A DNA stretch of 64,000 bases, from positions 6,353,819 through 6,417,818 of the forward strand of contig CM060853.1 of assembly GCA_030737835.1 (NCBI GenBank), read 5' to 3'. The stretch comes from Acorus gramineus. Taxonomy: Eukaryota > Streptophyta > Magnoliopsida > Acorales > Acoraceae. The notes beneath the pieces are model-generated. The model searched no databases, was not told the DNA's origin, and was given only the letters and a program-made list of their open reading frames with translations. This document shows positions 17,739 through 29,279 of this stretch, piece by piece. Position 1 is the first letter of the stretch, and each line of letters opens with the position of its first letter. The position numbers and the translations under genes are program-made.

Positions 17739-20100
17739 TGTAACGTCTCTGTATTTTTAGCCTTATATATTTATTTTAAATATATAATAGAAAATTTAAT
17801 TTAAATTTAATTATTTCACTTTTTTTTATTTGGCGGTAGGCCCAAATGGGTAAAATTTAATTTATAATTATAATAATTATAAATTGATGTTGAAATATTT
17901 ATTTTATATTTTTCTGGAGATCTTTATAGTCTCAAGATATTTTGGTTGAAATTTGGTGAGATTCGGAGTTAGGAAATTAGGTTTTTAGGATTTTGTGTTA
18001 AGTTATTGGGCCCAGGGATCTAGTTGCGAATCCAGAATATCTTTTAATAGGCTTCAGGGATCCGTTTGTAAATCGGATAGGGATCTGTCTGTAAATCGGA
18101 TAAGGACCTAGTTGTAAACCCGTAATACTTGAGGGGTCGTTTTGTAATTTGGTAAAAACCTTTTATATAAAACACATTTTTGGGTTAGGGTTTGCATCAG
18201 AATTCTCATGGGACAAGAAAGGTGGTGATGACCTAACTCTACCCGTCGAGCACTACAAGGTGATAAATCTTTCTCTTTTGATTTTTATTGTTTAGTGTTT
18301 CAATTTAGTTTGGTTAGGAGATGATTGTGTCAATCTATTATTTGGGAAAGAATGTTGATGGATTAGGGTTAGGGTTTGATTGATTTTAAATAGATGATGT
18401 TTTTATTAGATTTCAATGGATCTTGAAGGATTTCTTAAGATCAAACTAGATTTATTGGTTTTGGGATTTAAGGGTTATTTTCGGGTGGATTGAATACCTG
18501 ATCATTAAATCGTGTTTTTGACTATGATAGAGTCGTTTCTGGGAAAATTGTATTTCACAAACAGAAATAGGTTTCGAAAAGATCTTTCCAACGAATCATG
18601 AATCGTACAATTCGGAGTTATGGGTAGAAAGTTATGATTTTTCAAAGATTTCTGTGCAGTTTCCTAGAATTTAAATATTTTGCTTTATGACCAAGTTTGA
18701 TGAATTTTAGAGATTTAAGGGATCCCAAATGGATGTTTAATGAGTATAATTTGATTTGTGGGTTTTGATGATTTTATTGATCTTGGTGACTCAATTTGGA
18801 TCTTAAATCAATTAATTTGGTTTAGTGGGATCAATGAATATTAATTGAATATTATTGTTATTTGGATGTAAATTGATTGGATTGAGTTATTTGATCATTG
18901 GATTATAGTGAGATCATCGGATTTGTCTAAATATTTTATTCGAGGATTGATCGATTATGTGGGCCTTATGAAATAAATGGATATTGATTATCGGATCATT
19001 GTGAGATATGAACACTTTAATATTTATTTGGAGTTGGGATTTTTGTTAGGCCTTTAAGGTGAGTTGCGGATTGTAGGTCTATTTGGTACGGGCTCTTGGG
19101 ATTATTGGGCTGAGTGTTGTTGTAAGTTGTTTGTCAGTTGTTTGTCATGATTGAATGATTTTCTTATTTATTGATTGCATAATTGTTATGCTAGGTTATC
19201 CACGTGCGAGTATGTAGCGTTCATGCACGTGCATCAGTTTATATTGCGTGGACTGGAGGTGAGTGGACTTGAGTTTCATATGTAGTTTCAAAAGAATATA
19301 TTATGTATTCATGCTAGGACCATCTATTTTGTGGAATATAACTGCTAGTTTCGAAATAAAAATATGAGCATGCCTTTTATTGAGATATTTATCATGAATT
19401 GATTGGTGTGTTGAGATTTTGCATGCTCTATTCTTTTGTGAATTTTGAAGATATGATAGGTTATCAATGCATCCATTCCGTCTAGGTGGCTCAGTCTTGG
19501 TGGCCAACGTCTAGGTGGGCGTACGTCTACGTGGCCAGGTCCGAGAACGTAGGACCCAAGTCTTTGTGGCTATGTCTACGTGGCCATGCCTGTGAAAGGC
19601 CCCGCGAGCTAGGTGCTGCGAAGACGGACATGCGTGTTCGTGGTGTTGCATGCATCATGTTGGATAGGATTTGTGTGCGTGTGTATATATATTATTGCAT
19701 GTCTTGGTGGCCTTGTTGTATATTTATTTTCTTGATATATTACATGTCTGTGTAGACATATTACGATATTGATATTTTGAATATAAATGTACTAACGGGA
19801 TGATGATGGTCCATTCACTGAGCGTGTTGTAGCTCACCCCTCTCTTCCCAACCTTTCAGATTAGCTGTTGATGGTTGTCGATCTCGTTAAGGCGTTGGAG
19901 GTTGAAGCTCGTATTTTATTTCCGGAGCACTAGACTTGTGTAAAAGGTGTTGGTCATTTCTTTGGCATGTAGAGGACCCATATGTATGATAGTGTGGATA
20001 TATAAATTTAGTTGTTTTGATGTATATTGAATTTACGTTGGATTTTAGCATTGACGATATATGTATAATTATGGTGATGTATTCGTATGTTCTCTGGATG

Positions 20101-20135
<35 letters not shown>

Positions 20136-20213
20136 CTCTGAGATTCGAGGAATTTAGTTAACGCACCCGGATTTCACGCTTCAAAATGGAGTCGTGGACT
20201 TGGGGGCGTTACA
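17739..20213. mobile_element. 2.48-kb solo LTR (TGTAACG...CGTTACA) with 5-bp target duplication
   Basis: Starts TGTAACGTCTCTG and ends GGGGGCGTTACA, with a short inverted end TGTAACG/CGTTACA. The perfect duplication GTAAC flanks it (17734-17738 and 20214-20218). LTRs of 2-3 kb with TGTAACG ends are typical of Ty3/gypsy chromoviruses such as the Del/Tekay group, which is family knowledge rather than proof. A TATA-like TATATAA lies at 18164. A degenerate GTCTAGGTGGCC repeat of about 6 units lies at 19480-19600, and a TA microsatellite lies close to the 3' end. No internal coding region, so it is a solo LTR within M2. Confidence 0.85.
20104..20132. repeat. TA dinucleotide microsatellite
   Basis: Uninterrupted AT/TA run of about 29 bp inside the solo LTR, near its 3' end. 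Confidence 0.9.
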
Positions 20214-20261
20214 GTAACTATTTTATGTTACAAAGGAAATATCTTCGTAATCATTTGTATC

Positions 20262-20425
20262 TAACTATTCAAAAATGTCATTCCAACACTTTGAGCAAAT
20301 GCTTTTGCACATTTTCTTCTGTATCAAATGTCATTCCAACACTTAGAGCAAATGCTTCTGCACATTGCTTCTCAACTTTAATAATGAAATCTTTCTATGC
20401 ACTACCATCCGCATAAAATGTAACT
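20262..20425 (-). pseudogene. FAR1-like exon of MULE M2, broken by tandem duplication
   Basis: On the minus strand the frame reads KVEKQCAEAFALSVGMTFDT followed by EENV. VGMTFDTEEN is like the start of the FAR1 DNA-binding domain (VGMxFxSEEEAY), which occurs in FHY3/FAR1 factors and in the MULE transposases they came from. After EENV a 53-bp segment is repeated (GTGCAGAAGCATTTGCTC and GTGCAAAAGCATTTGCTC) and the frame then stops. An in-frame stop also precedes the conserved part. A parallel exon lies in M4 (24732-24895). The assignment rests on a short motif. Confidence 0.55.
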
Positions 20426-21150
20426 GATTCTCCTAGATTGAAGTGTAAATAATTATTAAATAAAACTAATGTACTGTTATAATCACTTAAGAAAGAAAAA
20501 CAAAAAAACAAAAAATGGAATAACAAAACTCATACTTTTACTATATATCATATTAAGAGTCATTCATATTTTGGAATGAAACTTTGTTTCACAATTACGT
20601 TGCCCCGCAAGGTAGTTACATTTGTCAATGTAACTAGTATTACTTAGAAAAACATTTAATAATTTAGTTACATTTTACAACAAAGCAGCCAAACCAAAAA
20701 ATAAGTGGATAGAAAAAAACCAAATAATGGGTTAAATATGTAACTAACATTCAAAATATTAAGCAACTAATATACCATGTTGAGAACCACGTTTCACATA
20801 TTGTTAAAAAAAATTAACATATAAAAATTGAAAAAACAGTGAAATAATTGAAAAACATACAAAAAACATGCATCAAATCTGAATCAGCAGGCATTTCAAC
20901 AGATGTCCAAAATTATTCAACAATTTAGTCAGGATCAGATAAAAAAACGTTTATAACCTACATGAACAAAAAAAAAACAATTTTTTTCAAGAGAATGAAT
21001 GGGACAGTTCAAATGTTCAAATTCAAAAAAAGAAAAAAAACAGAATTAATTACCCCATGCCCATGATTCTAATTATTAATTGCCTTCTCATTATCTTAAC
21101 CGCCCCATTAATTACAGGATTCATTAACAAACACATTCAAAGGGCATTTT
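20426..21150. other. Interior of M2, AT-rich with TGTAAC/GTTACA motifs
   Basis: No frame supported. Scattered TGTAACTA and TTAGTTACATTT motifs on both strands match those at 17400-17735 and in M3 and M4. Confidence 0.5.
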
Positions 21151-22067
21151 AGGTAATATGAACGTTGCCGTGTCACGGGGCTTATGAGGAGCCTATGAAA
21201 TGGGGCTTGTAAAACATTTTCCTATGAGTGATGATACATAGGCCCCAAGTTATAGGCCCCACTCACAAACCCTATGAGATGTCATCACCTTATTAATTGG
21301 CTTGTTAACTTTTGAAAAGGAGCAAAAAAACAAAAACCAAAACTACCCTTACTTAAAAACTCCATTTCTCGTTCATAACAGCCCACCCCCCTCACTTTCG
21401 GTGAGGCAAAACCAACATTCAAAATCAAAACAACAAATGAAATCTAGGTCAAAAAAATCCCCATTCATTTAGTCGAAAATCCTCTTTCGTTCCATTTGCA
21501 TAATCCGATCAGACCTCTTTTTTTCCCTTTGCAAACCCAAAATTTGTTCTTTAGATACCCCCCATTTCAATATGAAGATTCTTTATAGTTTTTTCAACAT
21601 CAAATTCAAACAATGGTGATGAGCATTAAGCACCTTCTGTTTTTTTTTTTTTTTTTTTTTTTTTTTGTGTTTTGCTTGAATCACATTTTTTTTTATTGAT
21701 TTATGATTTCGAAGTAATATAGATTGCATTTTGCCTAACAATTTTTTGATGAAACGTAACTTTTAATTAGGTTTCTAATGAATTCTTTAAATAAATGTAA
21801 CTCTTTTGAAACTGTGTGAAATGTAACAGTTTTATGTTACTCTGTTACATTTGTTATATGAAAGACATGATGTCTCATACGTTTTAGTTCCTTTTTTATT
21901 GTATGATACACAAAAATGTGACATTTTTAATTTTTTTTTCTTTCAATAAATGTAACAAACAATTAAAGAGATTATTTATTTTTAAATTTGTGGAACCAAT
22001 GTAAGATGTGCTAATAAATGTTTCAATTTGTTACATTTATATATGACTGTAACAAAAAACAATATAT

Positions 22068-22446
22068 GAGTTGAAACATTCATGAAGTTTAATCATGAAT
22101 GTAACAATTAATTGTTTTGGTTTATTACATTTATGTGATTATAACTGTTACAGAATGTAATAGTGTTGCATAAATGTGAATGTAACAGTCTTATGATTGT
22201 GTAACCGTGTTGTATAAATAAAAAAATAACTTTTAATCTGATAGTCTTATGTATATGAGTTGAAACATTCACGAACTTTAATCATGAATGTAACAATTAG
22301 TTGGTTTGAGTTTGTTACATTTATGTGATTATAACTGTTACAGAATATAAAAGTGTTGCATAAATGTGAATGTAACAGTCTTATGATTGTGTAACCGTGT
22401 TGTATAAATGTAACAATAACTTTTAAGCTGATAGTCGTATAACTAA
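22068..22446 (+). repeat. 189-bp tandem duplication inside M3
   Basis: GAGTTGAAACATTCATGAAG at 22068 returns as GAGTTGAAACATTCACGAAC at 22257, followed by about 180 bp of close match rich in TGTAAC and GTTACA. Two units, about 90 percent similar. Confidence 0.85.
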
Positions 22447-23095
22447 AAATGTGCAATAATGTAACAAATAATAATGTATAAATGTGTTTGACTGTTATTT
22501 GTCAACAATGTAGCAATAGCATCAAGCAAACTACTCATATATAAAATGTAACAGTATCGAGTGTTATCTAAACTGTGATACTATTACATTTTGATATTGA
22601 AACAAAAACAAATCAAACTGTGAAAAATAACATTTAATACATTGAAAAAATTCGTGTTTAAACATTTAAAACAAAAGGCAAATCACAATTTGATTACGAA
22701 TCCAATAATGTCAAACATGATCCCAGAGACATTGATGTGAGATCCAAATAAAAAAAAAGCTTCCGTGTCTTCCAAAACCTTAAAAATAGAATTTCCGATC
22801 TGAATTGCATAACCAAACAAAAAGACACACCTGAATCGACAAATATTGAATCGATAACTAAAATCATTCAAAGAAAATAAGTGGTGGTTGATGAATCTTC
22901 AAAAAAAAAAAATTTCGATCTGTTGGTAGTTCTTCTTAGAGACAATAATAGTGATAATAAAGAAATATAATAAAGAAAAAAAGAATTATGCCCCCACTAG
23001 TCGGTTCCAAATGTGGAAAATATAACAAACTCCTTGATTAGGGGGAGAAGTTACCTAAAATAAAAGAGAGGGTATATTAATTGGGATTGTGAATC

Positions 23096-23212
23096 ATGTC
23101 AACCTGTTTGGTAAAGAACATGATTCAAAAAACAAGATTGAGATTCTCAATCTCAATCATGTGTTTGGTAATGCATGGATTACAATATAAAAAATATATA
23201 TTTCTAAAATAC

Positions 23213-23279
<67 letters not shown>

Positions 23280-23954
23280 TAACAAATTAGTTATGATATC
23301 ATAGCAAAATAGTTATGATAGTAATATAATATATATATTTTTTATATATATCATAGCAAATTAGTTATGATAAATTATATGAATCTCATATCATCCAATC
23401 AATAGGTTATGAAAGCTTCTTTATTCATATATTATATAAATAAAGTAAATCAAGAGGATTTATGAATGTGTGCATCACAATTAATGCTTGAATATATATA
23501 TATATATATATATATTCTTTATTTAAATTTATATTATATTATATTATATTATATTATATTATATATATACATATATTTATATTAAATATATATTATATAT
23601 ATATATATGTATGTATGTATATTTTTTAATATATTTATATTATATATTTAAATATATTTTATATTAAATATATATATACATATATTTATATTAAATATGT
23701 TATGTTATATATATATAACATGTGTTAAAGGAGATGAAGAGCCTAGGTAAAAATGTCTTTTTTTAATTCACCTAGATTGGGATTGAGGGAATACCACCTA
23801 TTGAGGGGATTCCCAATCCCCCTAATCAAGGATTCCCAATCTCACTCTCTCAATTCCAATCCCCTTTTTAAAATTTATCCAAACAACTTATTAACATGGA
23901 TTGGGATTCTTAATCCCAATCCAAGCACTCAATACTCCTATACAAACAGGCCCT
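23096..23954. mobile_element. Harbinger/Tourist-like MITE with TA-rich core inside M3
   Basis: The right end, inverted, is TTAGGGCCTGTTTGTATAGG, then GGATTGGGATTAAGAATCCC. The left end has CAACCTGTTTGGTAAAG and later GAGATTCTCAATCTC. The GGGCCTGTTTGG-type end is common in Tourist-like MITEs. The left terminus is imprecise, so the start is approximate. The core (about 23215-23730) is almost pure A/T. Confidence 0.5.
23217..23277. repeat. (TA)n microsatellite, about 60 bp
   Basis: Uninterrupted TA repeats. Further TA and TATAT-rich tracts follow to 23730, including ATATT repeats near 23530-23570. Such tracts are prone to length change and to read-assembly error. Confidence 0.9.
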
Positions 23955-24050
23955 AAGTATTTGTTCCATGCCACCTCATGGGGCTTACAATTGGGCCTAT
24001 AAAATGGGGCCTGAGAATCATCATTGTTTTCCCATTTATATTTGTCAAAG

Positions 24051-26154
24051 GAAAATGATTCACAAGCCCCAGGTAAGTCCCATAACGTGGCATAGCTTGT
24101 ATTACCGAATATACCCTTTAAACAAATTTAGGTAACTCCTCAACGTAATTAATGGGTGCATTCAATAACACTCTCCACAATTAATGGACGGTTACAGTTT
24201 CCTCACGTGGAATCGTGGGTGTAATGGAGTTTCAATCGCTTTTTTATTTTTTTTAGTTTTGGCAATTGAATTGGTAATCATTAGTTTTTCATTTTTCTTA
24301 TTGAATTTATGTTTGATGTTGTGTGAATATGTTGTTTTGATGTTAAAATGTTTTTTTGGAGGACTGTTTAGAGTTTTGATGTTGTATTGGCATTGGCTTG
24401 AATAACATTAAAAAATCCATTACATTTCTAACTTTTTCTTTGGGCTTATGTGCATTATTTTTCAAAATCAATTACATTTCTAACATTAAAAAAATATTAA
24501 ATTATTTTTCAAAAGTCTGTTACATTTTCAACTAATCTGAACCTTTATGTATTGCATTTTGTAAGCCAGTTACATTTTTTTAATATAACTGATGTTTATA
24601 TGTAATACATAGTAAAAGTCAGTTGCATTCACAAATGTAACTGAATTTTTTGGGCAATATGTTTTGAAATTAAGTTACATTCACAAACTGTATTTGACTT
24701 TTTATCTGAATTTTGCATATAGGGAATACAGGGGATTCAATTACATTTTCCTTGGAAGGCAGTCTACAAAAAGATTCGATTGATGAAGTTGAGTAGCAAT
24801 GTGCAGAAGCAATTGTTCAAAACGTTGGAATGACATTTCATTCAAAAGAAAATGTGTGTATGTTGGTGAAGGCATCTAAGGTTTTCAAGCCAACAAAAAA
24901 GCAAGTGAATAATTCTGAAAGTTGCAATGTGCAAAATGTTGGTGAAGTTGTTGGATGTGCTTCTTTTATATTCCTTTTTTTTTTCACTTTAGCTTTAGTT
25001 TTTCTTTCCAATGACATGTTTTGTATCCTTTTTGTTGAATCTGTGTGTAATGTGCTTAATGAGAGAGTGAGTTACATTTATCATAATTAAGTTACATTTT
25101 TAAAAAGTTAGTTATATTTCAATTTAAATCAGTTACAAGAAATTAAAAATTTTCATTTAGACACATCATAATACATTTGAACGTGTTTGTAATTATTTGC
25201 AACGTTTATCATATACATATATGATAAAACACCCAGAGTCACTCATTATCGGATACATATACAACTAATGAATGATCACACATACTTCATAACACACATA
25301 CACATGCAACATTCAGATACACATAATAAGCATAATAAAAAAAAGTCAATTACATTCTTTCAATAGTTAATTACATTTTGGAGAAAAAAACATGTTACAC
25401 ATAAGAATATGAAATCCATATACATCCAATAACTTTGTTAAAAGTCAGATACATTTATACATTATAAAATATAAACAAATAAAAATTCAGTTACATTCCT
25501 TGTGCAATTAGGAAACAATATGTTATGTCCAGCAACATTTCTGCTACAGGTGTATCAGAAACATCCGATAGATTTATCTAAAAAGTTAGATGCGGCCAGG
25601 GAGCTACACAAAAATTAGAATAACATCAAATTCATATAGTTCTTCAAATCATTTATACAAAAAAAACTAATATACTAATCGCAAATAAATTTTTTATGAT
25701 GATTGTATTAGAATAATCGTTAAAACTTTAACAATAAATGCATTTCAAAAAACAAAAATATGGCTTACCCATTTTCACCATTGATTATACAATCGGATGA
25801 AGAAAATGTTTGATTTCTGTTTGTCTGATTGAAAGTGAAGCCGCAAACAAATTTTAGATCTTTTCGTTGTTTTAGACGAAATGAAAAGAGGTTGTTGGCA
25901 TGATTTTGATTGTCAATTTCATTTTTGAAAACCCTAGATAATTTGAAATTTGGTTTCCAAAATGGAAGAGAAGACAAAACAGAAAACAAAAAAAGGGGGT
26001 TTTGGCGTGAGAAATCAGGGATTTTAAATAGGGGTAGTTTTGTATTTTGTTTTTTTGCCCTTTTGTAAAAATCAATCAAACAGCCAATTATAATGTGACA
26101 CCTAATGGGTTTTATGAGTGGAGCCTGTAAGATGGGGCCTGTGTAGTAAGACTC
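24051..26154. mobile_element. M4, 2.1-kb Mutator-like element next to gene 2
   Basis: The left end is GAAAATGATTCACAAGCCCC. The right end, inverted, is GAGTCTTACTACACAGGCCC and continues with ATCTTACAGGCTCC and AGGTGTCA as in M3. TTGTCAAAG (24042-24050) and TTGTCAAAA (26155-26163) flank it, a 9-bp duplication with one mismatch. Its left target site directly abuts the right target site of M2, so M2, M3 and M4 all landed within about 25 bp. It carries a FAR1-like exon on the plus strand and a leader-like segment on the minus strand at its right end. Its right arm also remains before gene 1 (5083-5395). Confidence 0.8.
24732..24895 (+). pseudogene. FAR1-like exon remnant of MULE M4
   Basis: Reads SLQKDSIDEVE, stop, QCAEAIVQNVGMTFHSKENV. 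It parallels the M2 exon (KVEKQCAEAFALSVGMTFDT) and so belongs to the same transposase family. The TAG after DEVE and the loss of FAR1 similarity after ENV show it is broken. The downstream open frame to 25090 turns into a hydrophobic stretch without recognisable domains. Confidence 0.5.
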
Positions 26155-26357
26155 TTGTCAAAATTAGGATAAAAGATGGGGATAAATGCTATCCCAGTAT
26201 TTAGATGGAAAAAATATCTCCATTTTCATTTCAAACTCGGGACAACTGCCCCCAGTTTATCCTAATTATTTTTTATACCAAATGGGGATAAGCCATCCTC
26301 CCAGTCATTGTCCCTATAATTATCCCAACATTTATCCCCTTATCAAACCAGCCCTAA
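26155..26357. mobile_element. GGATAA-type MITE, copy in gene 2 flank
   Basis: Close copy of 5396-5606, with the same TTAGGGCTGG right end (inverted). It starts at the target duplication of M4, so its left part lies on the other side of the M2/M3/M4 pile (about 15936-16015). Confidence 0.6.
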
Positions 26358-26523
26358 ATAATCTTTCAAACAATATCTCGATATAAATCGGAATCGGAGG
26401 AACCTAAAGGGGGCGGCTCCTCCTATTTTCTCTCCTCTCCTCTCTTTCGCTGTCCATTGTTATCGGGTCATGCCCTTTTTTTATTTTTGGTTCATGTATG
26501 TTTGACGTGAAGAGACTCAATAA

Positions 26524-27126
26524 GAGCATCTCCAACCATGCTCTATCAATGCTTCTTACATTTGGTGGAAAATGACACATATAACTAGTTAAGATATCTT
26601 GATTAGAGTGTTCATTCTAACCATACTCCTTCAATGACTCTTAAAATAATATTTTATTAAAATATATTTTAAAATTTAAATTAATTATATTTAAAATTTA
26701 AAGTCACAAAAAATAACTTAATGATAATATTAGAGAGAGACAAAAGAGAGGATCAATTTGCACAAAAACAATTACAATAAATTAATAAAATTAATACTTG
26801 AAAAAATAAAGTGATAACAAATGAAAAATCCAGATCAAATATAAAATTTAAAAAGAAAAAAAAACCTTAATTGTCAAATAAAAAAATATTAGATTTATTT
26901 TTTTAAAATTTTTTGTGGGACCCACCATATAAAGGAAAATATTATTCTTATTTTTTCTAATGTGACCCCCACATTTGGGAGCTCCCAAATGCCTTCTTCA
27001 TTTGGTGAGCTTTCAAACTCCTTCATCCGATTTGTTGAGCAGTGAGGAACCCATTTTAAATTTTTTTTCTCCCTCACTTATCCAATTAGTTGAAGGAGCT
27101 GAATAAAGTGTTCCCTTGGAGATGCT
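26524..27126. mobile_element. 600-bp MITE with GAGCATCTCCAA ends, gene 2 flank
   Basis: Near-identical counterpart of 5772-6372, with a handful of single-base changes. The 60-codon minus-strand frame inside both copies is conserved only because the DNA is. Confidence 0.65.
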
Positions 27127-27341
27127 ACATTGAGCTCAACATATATCACGTGTAAGTGATACATGTGCAATGCCCATGCACACGGGCATATGAAGTCCTC
27201 ATGTGGGCTTGACCCAAGTATGGGCCCATAAAACCCAACATCTTCAAGATTCAAGTACCTGTTGAAAAGCAAATCAGCTCTTCGTGATTAAAAAAGGGCG
27301 CTGTTACAATTAGATTTATTTCCAACCTCAATTACTGTCTT

Positions 27342-27373
27342 ATATGCGTCGATAGATTTCTATCGACGCATAT
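27342..27373. repeat. Perfect 15-bp inverted repeat, gene 2 flank
   Basis: Identical to 6567-6598. See that entry for its form. Confidence 0.85.
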
Positions 27374-28148
27374 GCTTATGTTAACTATGCATATGCTTTG
27401 AAAGAATTTATTTACATTTTTTATAAATATATTCATGCAATTTATTAGAGTATATGCTTCATTTTTTATAAAATCATGTACCTCATTAGATGAAGTATAC
27501 TATTTTTAAAAAATGTAAAACACATGCAAACTGAAATTGAGACCGGAAATGAGACTGGGTGTAACATTATCCAAAAAGAAAACCAACCCTAAACTAATGA
27601 TCAAAATGTATATCTAAGATACATAATAATTAGGTAATATTGATCCCCTGCCTTCTAGAATTGAATATGAATATTGAGACAGTCAAATATAGAAGGAAAA
27701 TGATACATTTAGTCTTTTTATAGTCCAAAACACATACCATACATGTTTTTATTTTAAAAAAAAAATAAACATCGTCTACTAAAGTATATGCTTTGGTAAT
27801 AAATGCACATCGCTTCATTTTGAATTTGAATTAATCTATTTTTAGTAAAAAATTTAAAAATTTAACGAGGTATATATCTTGTCAAACGAGATATATACTC
27901 AACTAGATTTTGAAGTTGCATTTTGAAACATAACAGCTCGGTGCGTCTGATAAGGGGCTTATTCGCAATCCAGAAATAGTCCATTAAGGTCATACCGACC
28001 TGTCCTAGTAGATACCTCCTCTACTAAGACGAAATCTTATGGGATATTTTCTAACTTTTCTTTGGCTTTCTTTATGTATTAGGCATCACTCTTAAATTTA
28101 TAAGATTTTAGATGTTGATTGCATATTTCTCCCTCAAATTTTTTTTTT
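27374..28148. other. AT-rich 5' flank of gene 2, no gene
   Basis: Matches 6599-7510, but has only one copy of the 93-bp unit that is doubled before gene 1. Confidence 0.55.
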
Positions 28149-28872
28149 GAAACATAATGTAACAGTTTTCATTTTTTATAAAAGCATACTAATTGGATGA
28201 AGTATATTATTTAAAAAAAAAATTAAAATACCTAATTTGACAAGAAGATAGGTATTGGAATAAGGAATAATTATACGGATAAGTGAGTAGAGGGACAATT
28301 TATTCCTGTTTGATATAAAAAATAATTAAGATAAACTATGGACAGTTGTCCCGATTTTGAAATAAAAATAAAAATATTTTATTCCACTTAAAGGTTGGGA
28401 TAGCATTTATTCTATTTTTTTATCTCAATTTTAACAAATATAAATATAAATAAAATTAAAAAAAAATTTATCTCATAAAACTAAAATAATTTATCTTTAA
28501 AATTTTTTTTGAAACATAATGTAACAGTTTTCATTTTTTATAAAAGCATACTCATTGGATGAAGTATACTATTTTAAAAAAATTTAAAATACCTAATTTG
28601 ACAAGAAGATAAGTATTGGAATAAGGAATAATTATACGGATAAGTGAGTAGGGGGACAATTTATTCTTGTTTGATATAAAAAATAATTAAGATAAACTAT
28701 GGACAGTTGTTCCGATTTTGAAATAAAAATAAAAATATTTTATTCCACTTAAAGGTTGGGATAGCATTTATTCTATTTTTTTATCTCAATTTTAACAAAT
28801 ATAAATATAAATAAAATTAAAAAAATTTTTATCTCATGAAACTAAAATAATTTATCTTTAAAATTTTATTCA
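28149..28872 (+). repeat. 362-bp tandem duplication before gene 2 only
   Basis: GAAACATAATGTAACAGTTT starts at 28149 and again at 28511. The two 362-bp units differ at only a few positions and each contains the GGATAA-type MITE. Gene 1 has a single, 3'-shortened version (7511-7742). It lies about 410-1130 bp before the start codon and so changes promoter spacing between the paralogs. Confidence 0.9.
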
Positions 28873-28997
28873 CTTCCCAAACTATATTCCTAACGCGCCA
28901 AAATAAGTTTGAAAATCTTTCAAACGTCACAAAACCCGACATTCACGGAACAAGACTTTCATAGACCGTTTGCTGGGGACGTGTAAGATACGTACGC

Positions 28998-29005
28998 ACA
29001 CGTGG
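28998..29005 (+). promoter_or_regulatory. ABRE/G-box core ACACGTGG upstream of gene 2
   Basis: Same motif as at 7805-7812, about 275 bp before the start codon because 115 bp of the leader region are missing here. CACGTG is at 28999-29004. Confidence 0.5.
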
Positions 29006-29279
29006 TGTCTCCTGGATGCACATTCATTTTCTCGTTCTCCCAACCCAGCAGAACGAAAAAACAAAACAATACTGGAGACTTGACCGATTCAAACAAACAA
29101 AAAAAAAAAGCAATGACACCCTGACTTCTCGCCAAAACAAAACCGACCACGTGTACCGAAGACTTCAAGACTTCCAAGTCAATTGCAACAGCCTCCCCAA
29201 TCTTCCATAACTTTCTCCATCCATTCTTAAAACCACACATAACCTCCACTCTCTCCAACAATACTAACAATTATTGAAG

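Larger units (their letters stand above)
16025..21222. mobile_element. M2, 5.2-kb Mutator-like element, 9-bp target duplication, with nested insertions
   Basis: The left end is GAGTTTTGCTACACAGACCC. The right end, inverted, is GGAAAATGTTTTACAAGCCC. The ends share the family's repeated GCCCC blocks and a GTGTCAAC/ACACGGCAAC block. The left duplication TATTTATAT (16016-16024) is matched by CATTTATAT at 24033-24041 once M3, which landed exactly on M2's right border, is removed in thought. Nested inside are a hAT MITE (16078-16812) and a solo LTR (17739-20213). A broken FAR1-like exon lies on the minus strand at 20262-20425, which ties the family to FAR1-type MULE transposases. TGTAAC hexamers are dense in the interior. 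Confidence 0.8.
21226..24026. mobile_element. M3, 2.8-kb Mutator-like element inserted at the border of M2
   Basis: Starts GAGTGATGATACATAGGCCC, almost the same as M1. The right end, inverted, is CAATGATGATTCTCAGGCCC. The 9-bp duplication TTTTCCTAT (21217-21225) and TTTTCCCAT (24027-24035) has one mismatch. The duplication overlaps the last six bases of M2, so M3 is younger than M2. After the left end comes a CT/CA-rich leader-like segment and ATGGTGATGAG near 21613, comparable to the leader of M4. The body contains TGTAAC-rich sequence, a 189-bp tandem duplication and a MITE with long TA runs. There is no transposase frame. Confidence 0.8.

Noticed and set aside
25765-26079. 104-codon minus-strand frame near M4's right end, also present before gene 1.
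   Set aside because: It matches only because the DNA is duplicated. More likely it is the transposon leader plus the start of a first exon than a free gene.
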